From contig JAUZQU010000091.1 in assembly GCA_030950835.1 (NCBI GenBank), positions 1 to 5,142 on the forward strand: a DNA stretch of 5,142 nt. The letters run 5' to 3'. This document shows, piece by piece, positions 1-5,142 of this stretch. Under the pieces are notes generated by a model that worked only from the letters and a program-made list of their open reading frames with translations, did no database searches and was not told the DNA's origin. The position numbers and the translations under genes were made by a program. Source of the stretch: Mariprofundaceae bacterium. GTDB taxonomy: Bacteria; Pseudomonadota; Zetaproteobacteria; Mariprofundales; Mariprofundaceae. The first letter of the stretch is position 1; each line of letters begins with the position of its first letter.

Positions 1-328
1 GATGCCCCAGCACCGTACCCAATGCCCCTTTGGCTTCGCCCGAAATCACCCTCACTTGGTTGCCACAACAAGCATGAAATTGATAACCATCCTCAGATTT
101 GCGATTTTTATGTTTTAAGGTGCTCGAAACCCCTGGTTCAATGTGTTCACCAGCCCAGCCAAACACCGAATCACCAATTTTAACATTGTAAGTAATACCA
201 CCCTTACTCGGCCAAGAAAACACCTCACCCTTACTACCCACTTCAAACGGAGCCCACATCTGCGCAGGCGAAACGCCGCCTTGCACCCCCGTCATCACCA
301 GTTGTTTACGATTTGTTTTTAAGCTCAT
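1..328 (-). CDS. DUF4438-like protein, N-terminal part (cut by window edge)
   Basis: This is the first 109 codons of a leftward gene that continues past base 1; no stop occurs in the visible part. The start is ATG at 328-326, which overlaps the rmuC stop as ATGA, with a GGAG Shine-Dalgarno 7 bases upstream (336-339). The protein opens MSLKTNRKQLVMTGVQGG and then carries GGITYNVKIGDSVFGWAGEHIEPGVS-type sequence around residues 43-68 and FHACCGNQVRVISGEAKG around residues 84-101. From memory these match the DUF4438 family, whose function is unknown. The segment VRVISGEAKGALGTVLG (92-108) resembles a KOW-type beta-barrel element (basic/Gly-rich, G..KG..G.V), though this is only an impression. 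No signal peptide or membrane segment is visible, so it is probably cytoplasmic. The overlap with rmuC indicates translational coupling as the last visible gene of the operon. The reading frame is secure; the family name rests on recalled motifs, so confidence in it is moderate. Confidence 0.75.
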   Translation of the reverse strand, partial: MSLKTNRKQLVMTGVQGGVSPAQMWAPFEVGSKGEVFSWPSKGGITYNVKIGDSVFGWAGEHIEPGVSSTLKHKNRKSEDGYQFHACCGNQVRVISGEAKGALGTVLGH

Positions 329-1800
329 GTTGATTCTCCACTGTCTGATTCGATCAATAAATGCTGCGGCATTTCTTTTTTGGCTTTTCCCGACAACTCA
401 CCCAAAGTTTTAATTTGACTAAGCACACTGCCTCGCCCTAGTTTAACTTGCCCGAACGCCTTGTCATACGAAAGCTGAGCTTGCTGCAAGCGTTGCCCCA
501 CATCTTCAAAAGACTTCATGAAATCTACCACTTTATCATGCAACAAACCTGCTCGATTGATAAGTTTGGCAACATTCTCGCTTTGTCGTTCATAGCGCCA
601 AAGCTGCTCTACCAATTTCAGCGTGGCATACAACGTCGATGGTGTCACCACGGCAATACGTTGATCAAAAGCAGCCTCAAAAATACTTCTATCCGCCTCA
701 ATCGCCATCAAATATGCGCCTTCAATAGGCATGAACATCAACACATAATCGGGCGAGTGTATGCCTTCTAAGTGGTCGTAGCGTTTTTTTGCCAGTGTTT
801 GGATATGGCTTTGCATACTTTTGCAGTGGGCGCGGATAAACTGTTTCCTTTGCTCATCATCTTGCGTATTCATGGCGCGTTCATAGTCAGTTAACGACAC
901 TTTTGCATCGATAATCACTTGTTTGTCACCAGGCATACGAATAATCACATCAGGCCGCTGGCGATTGCCCTCATCATTGATAAATGTCTGCTCGCGTTCA
1001 AACTCATAACCCTCACGCAAACCACTGCTTTCTAAAAGTTTTTCCAAAATCATCTCGCCCCAATTGCCTTGGGCTTTATTATCACCTTTCAAGGCTTGGG
1101 TAAGATTAATGGCATCTTGGCTCATTTGCTGATTCAGGTTTTGCAGATGTTGTAAATGTTGCGACAACGCAGAACGCGCCTCAATATCTTCTTTGTGCAC
1201 CTGCTCCATACGCGCTTTAAATTCAGAGATGTCTTTTTGCATGGGTTTGATGATGTTGTCCAAACTTTCCTTGCTCGCGGTGGTCATGCGCTGTTGTTTT
1301 TCTTCAAATATTTGGTTGGCAAGTGTTTTAAACTCTAACGCCAACTTTGTTTTGGCATCTTCAAGCAAAGCCAGCTTCTCAACCGCTGCTTGCTGCTCTT
1401 TTTCTGCTGCCATGTTTAAGCGGGCAAGCTCGCTTTGCTGTTGACTATTATTGGCTCGAAGTTGCTCAAGTTGCTGGTTCAACTGCTGCCCTTTGAGCTC
1501 TTCTTTACGCATCAAGTCTTGTTGTATATGCAGTGCTTGTTCGGCAGTCGCCGCGCTGGTATGGCTTTGCTGATGTTGTTCACGCAAGACCTGCAACGCT
1601 TGTTGCTGCTGCTGATTTTCCTGCTGCAAACGCTCTAAGGCCGCCTGTGTCAGCTCAGCTTGGGTGTGTTGCTGCCTAAGCTCATCTTGCAAAGACTGCA
1701 CACGTTGACTTTGCAGCCCTTTGCCACGCCATAACCAGCCAGAAAGCAGCCATGAAACCAAGACAAAGACCAACATCATGACTATGATTACAATATCCAT
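325..1800 (-). CDS. rmuC: RmuC family protein (predicted membrane-anchored, nuclease-like coiled-coil protein)
   Basis: This is a 491-residue RmuC homologue, a usual length for the family. RmuC limits inversion and rearrangement at short inverted repeats in E. coli and is predicted to have a PD-(D/E)XK-like nuclease fold; its biochemistry is poorly defined. Residues 3-24 form one hydrophobic segment, probably a membrane anchor with the rest in the cytoplasm. Residues about 29-155 are a Gln-rich coiled coil (e.g. ENQQQQQALQ at 61-70). The RmuC domain spans about 160-465, with GNWGE (245-249), RPD (282-284) and DAK (298-300) as the candidate nuclease core, MFMPIEGAYLMA (355-366), VTPSTLYATL (385-394) and GRGSVL (455-460). 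The ATG at 1800 has a strong AAGGGGG Shine-Dalgarno (1805-1811), 4 bases away. It lies 12 bases after the hydroxylase gene and overlaps the next gene by 4 bases, so it is co-transcribed with both. Identification is firm; the nuclease role is known only by family prediction. Confidence 0.95.
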   Translation of the reverse strand: MDIVIIVMMLVFVLVSWLLSGWLWRGKGLQSQRVQSLQDELRQQHTQAELTQAALERLQQENQQQQQALQVLREQHQQSHTSAATAEQALHIQQDLMRKEELKGQQLNQQLEQLRANNSQQQSELARLNMAAEKEQQAAVEKLALLEDAKTKLALEFKTLANQIFEEKQQRMTTASKESLDNIIKPMQKDISEFKARMEQVHKEDIEARSALSQHLQHLQNLNQQMSQDAINLTQALKGDNKAQGNWGEMILEKLLESSGLREGYEFEREQTFINDEGNRQRPDVIIRMPGDKQVIIDAKVSLTDYERAMNTQDDEQRKQFIRAHCKSMQSHIQTLAKKRYDHLEGIHSPDYVLMFMPIEGAYLMAIEADRSIFEAAFDQRIAVVTPSTLYATLKLVEQLWRYERQSENVAKLINRAGLLHDKVVDFMKSFEDVGQRLQQAQLSYDKAFGQVKLGRGSVLSQIKTLGELSGKAKKEMPQHLLIESDSGEST

Positions 1801-1804
1801 ATTA

Positions 1805-1811
1805 CCCCCTT
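1805..1811 (-). promoter_or_regulatory. Ribosome binding site of rmuC, overlapping tandem stop codons
   Basis: On the minus strand the upstream hydroxylase gene ends in two in-frame stops, TGA (1815-1813) then TAA (1812-1810). The second overlaps an AAGGGGG Shine-Dalgarno placed 4 bases before the rmuC ATG. Ribosomes finishing the upstream gene stop directly on this site, which favours re-initiation at rmuC and fixes its start at 1800. Confidence 0.75.
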
Positions 1812-1812
1812 A

Positions 1813-3030
1813 TCACTCAATCGTATGCGGTACAGGCAAGTTGATACCCGTAGTATTTTTCATCAACAATTGTTTCACCACACCCGCATTACCCATCATT
1901 TTCATACCTAAACCACGCAATTTCACCCACGCAGGCAGTTGGGCTTGGAAAGTTTGGTGCAGGGCTTCCATGCTTGCCATAGTCAGCAGCACATCAGGCA
2001 TACGTTGCTTCATATAACGGTTCAGCACCGCCAGCTCACCCCAATCTTCCTCAAACTTTCGGGCATCCACAATCTCTTGTGCCAACACCATCGCATCCCG
2101 CAAACCAAGATTAACCCCCAGCCCCGCCAAAGGGTGAATCGAATGCGCCGCATCACCAATCAATGCCAGCCTATGCCGCACTATATGCCTTGCCAACTGC
2201 GCTTTTAAAGGGAAGGCAGCGCGTTGCCCCACTTCCACTATACCACCACACAAACCGCCCAAATGTTCGTTTAAATCATCCATGAAAGCAGCGTCTGACA
2301 ACGCCAATAAACGCTCACTTTCAGCCGTGGTACAACTCCAAACAATGGAACACATATTGTCGGGCATAGGCAACACTGCCAAAGGCCCTGTACTCAGAAA
2401 GCGCTGAAAAGCGGTGTTTTGATGCGAAAACCGTGGTGAAACATTGGCCACAATGCCTTGTTGTCCATAATCACGTTGGAAAACATCAATATCCGCCTGC
2501 CCTCGCAACCATGAATTTGCCCCGTCTGCCCCCACAATCAAGGGTGTTTCCAATACACGTCCACCAGCAAGCTGCACTTGCACCCCATCTCGTCGCCAAA
2601 GCACTTGTTGCACACTCTCAGGGCAAAGTAACTCCACATCCACACTTTCTTGTAAGCTCTGCCTCAAACCATCCAACAATACCCTATTTTCAAGCAAATA
2701 ACCCAGTGTTTCTTCATCAATTTCTGAAGCATCAAAACGCATGCCCCCTTGTTCTTGCCCGTCCCAAATGCGCATGCTGGTCATCATACCTGCATCTTGC
2801 TCAAGGTATTTCCATACACCCAAACGCTGCAAAATGCGCACATTACCCTGCACAATCGCCGATACCCGACAATCTCTGCCCAAAGATAATCTCGCCTGCC
2901 CAGCCAGACGCTCCACCAAGACAATATGCAGCCCTGTATGCCTTAATGCCGCCGCCAACATCAAACCCACCATGCCTGCGCCCACAATCAGCAAGTCCAC
3001 TGCTTCCCCTTTTCTATCTTGCGTCTGCAT
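1813..3030 (-). CDS. UbiI/UbiF-type FAD-dependent ubiquinone biosynthesis hydroxylase
   Basis: This 405-residue flavoprotein monooxygenase belongs to the UbiH/UbiF/UbiI/COQ6 family, which inserts hydroxyl groups from O2 into the ring of ubiquinone precursors using FAD and NAD(P)H. Visible motifs are the N-terminal dinucleotide-binding GAGMVG (17-22) with acidic E40 closing the fold, the GADGANS motif (167-173) and the second FAD motif IGDAAHSIHPLAGLGVNLGLRD (291-312) with Asp293. The Asp distinguishes it from its upstream neighbour and fits UbiI or UbiF; the tail (LMKNTTGINLP, 389-399) recalls UbiI. The regiospecificity (C5 or C6) cannot be read from sequence. The start chosen is ATG 3030-3028, which shares one base with the upstream stop (TGATG) and has GGGAGG 6 bases ahead. 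A longer frame to 3150 would add 40 residues inside the neighbouring gene and lacks family support. It is likely soluble or peripheral to the membrane, working in the Ubi complex. Confidence 0.92.
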   Translation of the reverse strand: MQTQDRKGEAVDLLIVGAGMVGLMLAAALRHTGLHIVLVERLAGQARLSLGRDCRVSAIVQGNVRILQRLGVWKYLEQDAGMMTSMRIWDGQEQGGMRFDASEIDEETLGYLLENRVLLDGLRQSLQESVDVELLCPESVQQVLWRRDGVQVQLAGGRVLETPLIVGADGANSWLRGQADIDVFQRDYGQQGIVANVSPRFSHQNTAFQRFLSTGPLAVLPMPDNMCSIVWSCTTAESERLLALSDAAFMDDLNEHLGGLCGGIVEVGQRAAFPLKAQLARHIVRHRLALIGDAAHSIHPLAGLGVNLGLRDAMVLAQEIVDARKFEEDWGELAVLNRYMKQRMPDVLLTMASMEALHQTFQAQLPAWVKLRGLGMKMMGNAGVVKQLLMKNTTGINLPVPHTIE

Positions 3031-4274
3031 CACTTGCCTCCCTGCAACTGCGCCAAACCTGAAGCTTGTTGTAATAAAACTTGTTTTAAGCTGGGTGTAG
3101 CTTGTAAACCACGCAACGCTTGCCCACGCAGCCAAGGCAGGCGTAAACATGAAGCCGCAAAAGCTGCCAGCACACCTTCGGTAAAACCAAGCACGGCTAA
3201 AGTGTCCAAACGTCTTCGTTCTGCATACGTTTCTGCCACCATACTACAATGCCACGCCCCTTGCGCCCAAGTTTGTTGCAACACATCCACCAACACCGCC
3301 ACATCCCTTAAACCCAAATTCATACCCTGCCCTGCCACGGGGTGAATAGTGTGTGCTGCATTACCAATCAAAGCAATACCAGCTTGTGCAAAAGACTGCG
3401 CCACCCTCAACTCCAAGGGGAAACTCGCCCGTTTACCCACCGCTTGCCATGCCCCTGTTTGCTGCATCACATCCATGCCCATGTCTGCTTCTAAAGCCTG
3501 CATAAAAGCTGCTGCATCCAGCTTCATCAGCTGCATTGCCCGCTGTGGTGCAACCGACCATACCAAAGAAAACCTACCATCTGCCAATGGTAAAAGTGCC
3601 AAAGGCCCTTCTGCTCTAAAACATTCGTATGCCACGCCACCATGTTCTTTTTCTGCAGTGAGTGAGGCAACAATAGCCACACGATTATGATCCCAGCCAC
3701 GCGTTTGAATGCCTGCAAGGCGGCGCACTTGGCTATTTGTCCCATCTGCGCCCACCACAAGCTGGCAACGCAGCTGACTGACCGCGCCATCTGCATCTAG
3801 CTGCACCGTAGTAGCACCGTCAGCATCACGCTGCATAGACAAACAACGCGCTGGACAAAAGGTGTCCACCTTATCCCGCAAAGCAGCGTGTAAAACTTGC
3901 AAGACAAAGCGGCTCTCCACCACATAACCCAGAGCATCGGCGTTGATTTCAGTGTGTTGCATGTCTACCGTGCCAGCTTTGCGTGTCTCCGCTTGTGAAG
4001 CAACGGACTGTGGGGGTTCACACACATGAATACGCTCAATATGACCTGTCCCATGCCCCGCTAGGCTTTGCCACACCCCCAACGTTTGCAAATAACGCGC
4101 CGAACCCTCTGACAACGCAATCACCCGCTCAGGTTCACTAGGCTGCAATGCCGCCGCAAAAGCATCCACCAGCGCCACCTGTTTACCCAGTTGCGACAGC
4201 TGCAATGCCAAAGCGCAACCCAACACACCCGCACCTACAATCACCACATCATATATTATTTCGTTTTTGTCCAT
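3030..4274 (-). CDS. ubiH: UbiH-like FAD-dependent ubiquinone biosynthesis hydroxylase
   Basis: This is a 414-residue member of the same flavin monooxygenase family as the gene that follows it, and the first gene of the operon. Motifs are GAGVLG (14-19) with D37 at the end of the second strand, GADGTNS (175-181), and IGNAAHTIHPVAGQGMNLGLRD (303-324). In this last motif Asn305 takes the place of the usual Asp. E. coli UbiH, as I recall it, also has GNAAQTLHPIAGQG here, so the Asn supports a UbiH assignment rather than a defect. LGVWQSLA (65-72) and GPLALLPLADGRFSLVW (223-239) also fit UbiH. UbiH makes the C1 hydroxylation of 2-polyprenyl-6-methoxyphenol; enzymes in this family differ in ring position between lineages, so that exact step is inferred. 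The ATG at 4274 has AAGGGA (4279-4284) 4 bases upstream. The end overlaps the next gene by one base. A ubiH-ubiI pair also exists in E. coli, which supports the pairing here. Confidence 0.9.
   Translation of the reverse strand: MDKNEIIYDVVIVGAGVLGCALALQLSQLGKQVALVDAFAAALQPSEPERVIALSEGSARYLQTLGVWQSLAGHGTGHIERIHVCEPPQSVASQAETRKAGTVDMQHTEINADALGYVVESRFVLQVLHAALRDKVDTFCPARCLSMQRDADGATTVQLDADGAVSQLRCQLVVGADGTNSQVRRLAGIQTRGWDHNRVAIVASLTAEKEHGGVAYECFRAEGPLALLPLADGRFSLVWSVAPQRAMQLMKLDAAAFMQALEADMGMDVMQQTGAWQAVGKRASFPLELRVAQSFAQAGIALIGNAAHTIHPVAGQGMNLGLRDVAVLVDVLQQTWAQGAWHCSMVAETYAERRRLDTLAVLGFTEGVLAAFAASCLRLPWLRGQALRGLQATPSLKQVLLQQASGLAQLQGGK
3037..3042 (-). promoter_or_regulatory. Ribosome binding site that decides the start of the second hydroxylase
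   Basis: GGGAGG on the minus strand sits 6 bases before the ATG at 3030, inside the last codons of the UbiH-like gene. It makes 3030 the start rather than the in-frame ATG at 3150, and the TGATG stop/start overlap implies coupled translation of the two enzymes. Confidence 0.8.
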
Positions 4275-4389
4275 ATTTTCCCTTGATTCACCCTATGTAG
4301 ACAGCAAACCCAGCTGCACCACGCCCCACAATATGCAAGGGCGAGTGTAAAACCTTGCTCCGCATTCGTCTATGATTATGCTTTTGCCT
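4275..4389. other. Divergent intergenic region between ubiH and acpS
   Basis: About 115 bases separate the leftward hydroxylase start from the preferred acpS start, so promoters for both directions should lie here. For acpS a plausible hexamer pair is listed separately. For the leftward operon I see only partial matches, such as TTTACA on the minus strand at 4352-4347, with no well-spaced -10 box, so I do not call that promoter. I see no RNA hairpin leader, riboswitch or clear operator. Confidence 0.6.
4355..4382 (+). promoter_or_regulatory. Possible sigma70-type promoter of acpS
   Basis: TTGCTC (4355-4360) and TATGCT (4377-4382) are 16 bases apart and resemble -35 and -10 boxes. An overlapping alternative -10, TATGAT, is at 4371-4376 and differs from consensus at one base. 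Transcription would start near 4383-4390, at or just before the ATG at 4390. The -35 match is weak, so this is a tentative call. Confidence 0.35.
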
Positions 4390-4776
4390 ATGAGTATCAT
4401 CGGTATAGGCGTAGACAGAATCGCCATCGCACGCATTCAACGTAGTTATCAACGTTTTGAGACACGTTTCATACAGCGTATTTATAGTGAACAAGAATAC
4501 CATTTAGCACAACAAAAAGGTCTATTTCGCCGTTTAGCCATGTTTTTTGCTGCCAAAGAGGCCGTTGCCAAAGCTTTAGGCACAGGTTTTGTCGGTTTTG
4601 GCATGAAAGATATTGAAGTCTATTATGTAGCAAGCGGTCAGCCGCATATTCGTTTACATCCAGCCGCACAAACCATTGCCCAACATGCAGGCATACAACA
4701 TATCCACTTATCATTGACCGATGATGATGGTGTCGCCATGGCATTTGCCATTGCCGAGTGTACACCTCAAGAATAA
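4390..4776 (+). CDS. acpS: Holo-[acyl-carrier-protein] synthase (AcpS)
   Basis: AcpS moves the 4'-phosphopantetheine arm of coenzyme A onto a Ser of apo-ACP, activating it for fatty acid synthesis; it is a small cytoplasmic, usually trimeric, Mg-dependent enzyme. From ATG 4390 the protein is 128 residues, the usual size. It opens MSIIGIGVDRIAIARI with the metal ligand Asp9, and has FAAKEAVAKALGTGF (53-67) with Glu57 and Lys61, then DIEV (74-77), G.P.I.L (83-89) and HLSLTDD (106-112). The residue before FAAKEA is Phe52 where Arg is normal. In-frame ATGs at 4372 and 4378 would add six or four residues (MIMLLP), but no family member I recall needs them and the first overlaps a -10-like box. No Shine-Dalgarno precedes any of the three. 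The gene is alone and divergent from the hydroxylase operon; the partner pdxJ, adjacent in many proteobacteria, is not in the window. Identity is firm, start less so. Confidence 0.93.
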   Translation: MSIIGIGVDRIAIARIQRSYQRFETRFIQRIYSEQEYHLAQQKGLFRRLAMFFAAKEAVAKALGTGFVGFGMKDIEVYYVASGQPHIRLHPAAQTIAQHAGIQHIHLSLTDDDGVAMAFAIAECTPQE

Positions 4777-4997
4777 TCCGATTTCCTGACCCCAGTCATA
4801 CACTACGCTTGGCAAAAAGGGCTACGCGCAAAATATTTCCACCCCGTTTTGACACCTAAAACGAAAGCTGCAGCAAATCACTTGGGCAGTTTTTTTACTT
4901 CGTTTCTGAAGATGAGTTGTACAAAGCGCAAGATAGGCTGCTCTGAGGCATTGGTGGTAAAGAAGTGAAGGACGAACCTACCATGTTCACTAAGTAG
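4777..4997 (+). pseudogene. Decayed coding remnant with frameshift at a T7 run and internal stop
   Basis: After the acpS stop, the same frame stays open for 63 codons (4777-4965). Its first part reads like protein (e.g. VIHYAWQKGLRAKYFHPV, 4798-4851), but after the T run at 4890-4896 that frame turns Cys/Lys-rich and poor. From the T run, the frame one base back reads YFVSEDELYKAQDRLL (4896-4943), meets TGA at 4944-4946, and continues as GIGGKEVKDEPTMFTK to TAG at 4995-4997. One missing T in the run would join the two halves, and the TGA is a second lesion. There is no good start codon with a Shine-Dalgarno. I infer the C-terminal part of a broken gene, whose front is missing or lost against acpS. 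I do not recognise the family. Chance open frames are the alternative. Confidence 0.45.
4864..4896 (+). terminator. Weak candidate rho-independent terminator after acpS
   Basis: AAAGCTGC (4864-4871) can pair with GCAGTTTT (4886-4893) across a 14-base loop, counting one G-U pair, and is followed by the rest of a seven-T run. Only four pairs are strong G-C/T-A core, and the site lies about 90 bases past the acpS stop inside the coding remnant, so the T run may be coincidental. Confidence 0.3.
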
Positions 4998-5014
4998 CAA
5001 TTAAATAGTATACT
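4986..5014 (+). promoter_or_regulatory. Promoter-like element with palindrome over the -10 box
   Basis: TTCACT (4986-4991) and TATACT (5009-5014) are exactly 17 bases apart and match four and five of six bases of the sigma70 boxes. The -10 lies inside the perfect 8-base palindrome AGTATACT (5007-5014), which could be a small operator half-site or chance. Transcription would start near 5021, giving a leader of about 14 bases before the ATG at 5035. Confidence 0.45.
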
Positions 5015-5034
5015 GTCACCTATTTCACGGAAAA

Positions 5035-5142
5035 ATGAACAGTATCAAGGCAATAGTAAAAACCGAACAGCAGTTTGGTAGCCGTTCGCTTTGGATTGAT
5101 GATGAAGTGGAACGCAGACTTGAACTTGAAGGCATATTTGCG
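5035..5142 (+). CDS. Unidentified protein, N-terminal 36 residues (cut by window edge)
   Basis: An open frame starts at ATG 5035 and runs to the right edge without a stop. It encodes MNSIKAIVKTEQQFGSRS followed by LWIDDEVERRLELEGIFA. A weak GGA (5029-5031) lies 3 bases before the start, and a promoter-like element sits just upstream. The segment is charged, with a likely amphipathic helix over WIDDEVERRLELEG and no signal peptide or membrane segment. I do not recognise the family from so short a piece. The composition looks like real coding sequence, and the upstream promoter suggests an independent transcription unit, not an acpS operon member. Confidence 0.55.
   Translation, partial: MNSIKAIVKTEQQFGSRSLWIDDEVERRLELEGIFA

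Noticed and set aside
448..1638. Several short plus-strand open frames opposite rmuC
   Set aside because: All are antisense shadows of rmuC with Leu/Cys/Phe-rich composition and no start context.
1560..1640. CTG/TTG-rich low-complexity stretch as a possible repeat tract
   Set aside because: It is simply the Gln-rich coiled coil of RmuC encoded on the other strand; the repeat units are irregular and in frame.
2433..3062. A 209-codon plus-strand open frame opposite the second hydroxylase
   Set aside because: It is Pro/His/Ala-rich with no recognisable motif, lies wholly antisense to a confidently identified gene, and is explained by that gene's codon use.
3031..3150. A 40-residue N-terminal extension of the second hydroxylase to an ATG at 3150
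   Set aside because: It lies inside the UbiH-like gene, places the dinucleotide-binding motif unusually far from the N-terminus, and ignores the strong GGGAGG site and TGATG junction at 3030.
4288..4503. A 71-codon minus-strand frame across the divergent region and the start of acpS
   Set aside because: It overlaps the acpS N-terminus antisense, ends in the leader of the hydroxylase operon, and has no recognisable protein features.
4845..4863. Inverted repeat CGTTTT/AAAACG with a 7-base loop as a terminator
   Set aside because: The six-base stem is mostly A-T and is not followed by a T run.
4890..4946. Programmed -1 frameshift at T TTT TTT plus TGA read as selenocysteine
   Set aside because: It needs two recoding events in a frame lacking a start signal, with no SECIS-like hairpin noticed; gene decay is simpler.

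Overview
The window looks like ordinary chromosome from a ubiquinone-making member of the Pseudomonadota (Proteobacteria), with G+C visibly below or near half. The lineage call rests on two adjacent UbiH/UbiI/UbiF-type aromatic hydroxylases and a proteobacterial-style RmuC. I cannot place it more finely from the sequence alone.

Bases 1-4274 form one leftward (minus-strand) gene string with almost no gaps. In transcription order it holds a UbiH-like flavin monooxygenase (4274-3030), a second monooxygenase of the UbiI/UbiF type (3030-1813), RmuC (1800-325) and the start of a DUF4438-like protein (328 to the left edge). The junctions are a 1-base TGATG overlap, a 12-base gap carrying a strong Shine-Dalgarno after tandem stops, and a 4-base ATGA overlap. 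This is the signature of one translationally coupled operon. The first two genes supply ring hydroxylations of ubiquinone synthesis. RmuC is a predicted membrane-anchored nuclease-like protein, and the DUF4438 protein has no known function.

Bases 4275-4389 separate this operon from a divergent rightward gene, acpS (holo-[acyl-carrier-protein] synthase, 4390-4776). AcpS activates the acyl carrier protein for fatty acid synthesis. Its likely start has no Shine-Dalgarno and lies just downstream of promoter-like hexamers, so its message may be leaderless or nearly so.

Bases 4777-5034 hold no intact gene. They contain what looks like the decayed end of a coding sequence: a readable stretch that must change frame at a run of seven T and then meets an in-frame TGA. 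A weak hairpin followed by the same T run could end acpS transcription. A promoter-like element with a palindrome over its -10 box then precedes a new rightward gene that begins at 5035 and runs off the right edge; I do not recognise it.

I found no CRISPR array, RNA gene, insertion sequence or clear novel system. The items most worth a second look are the broken coding remnant, the unidentified gene and its possible operator at the right edge, and the coupling of rmuC and a DUF4438 gene to ubiquinone hydroxylases.
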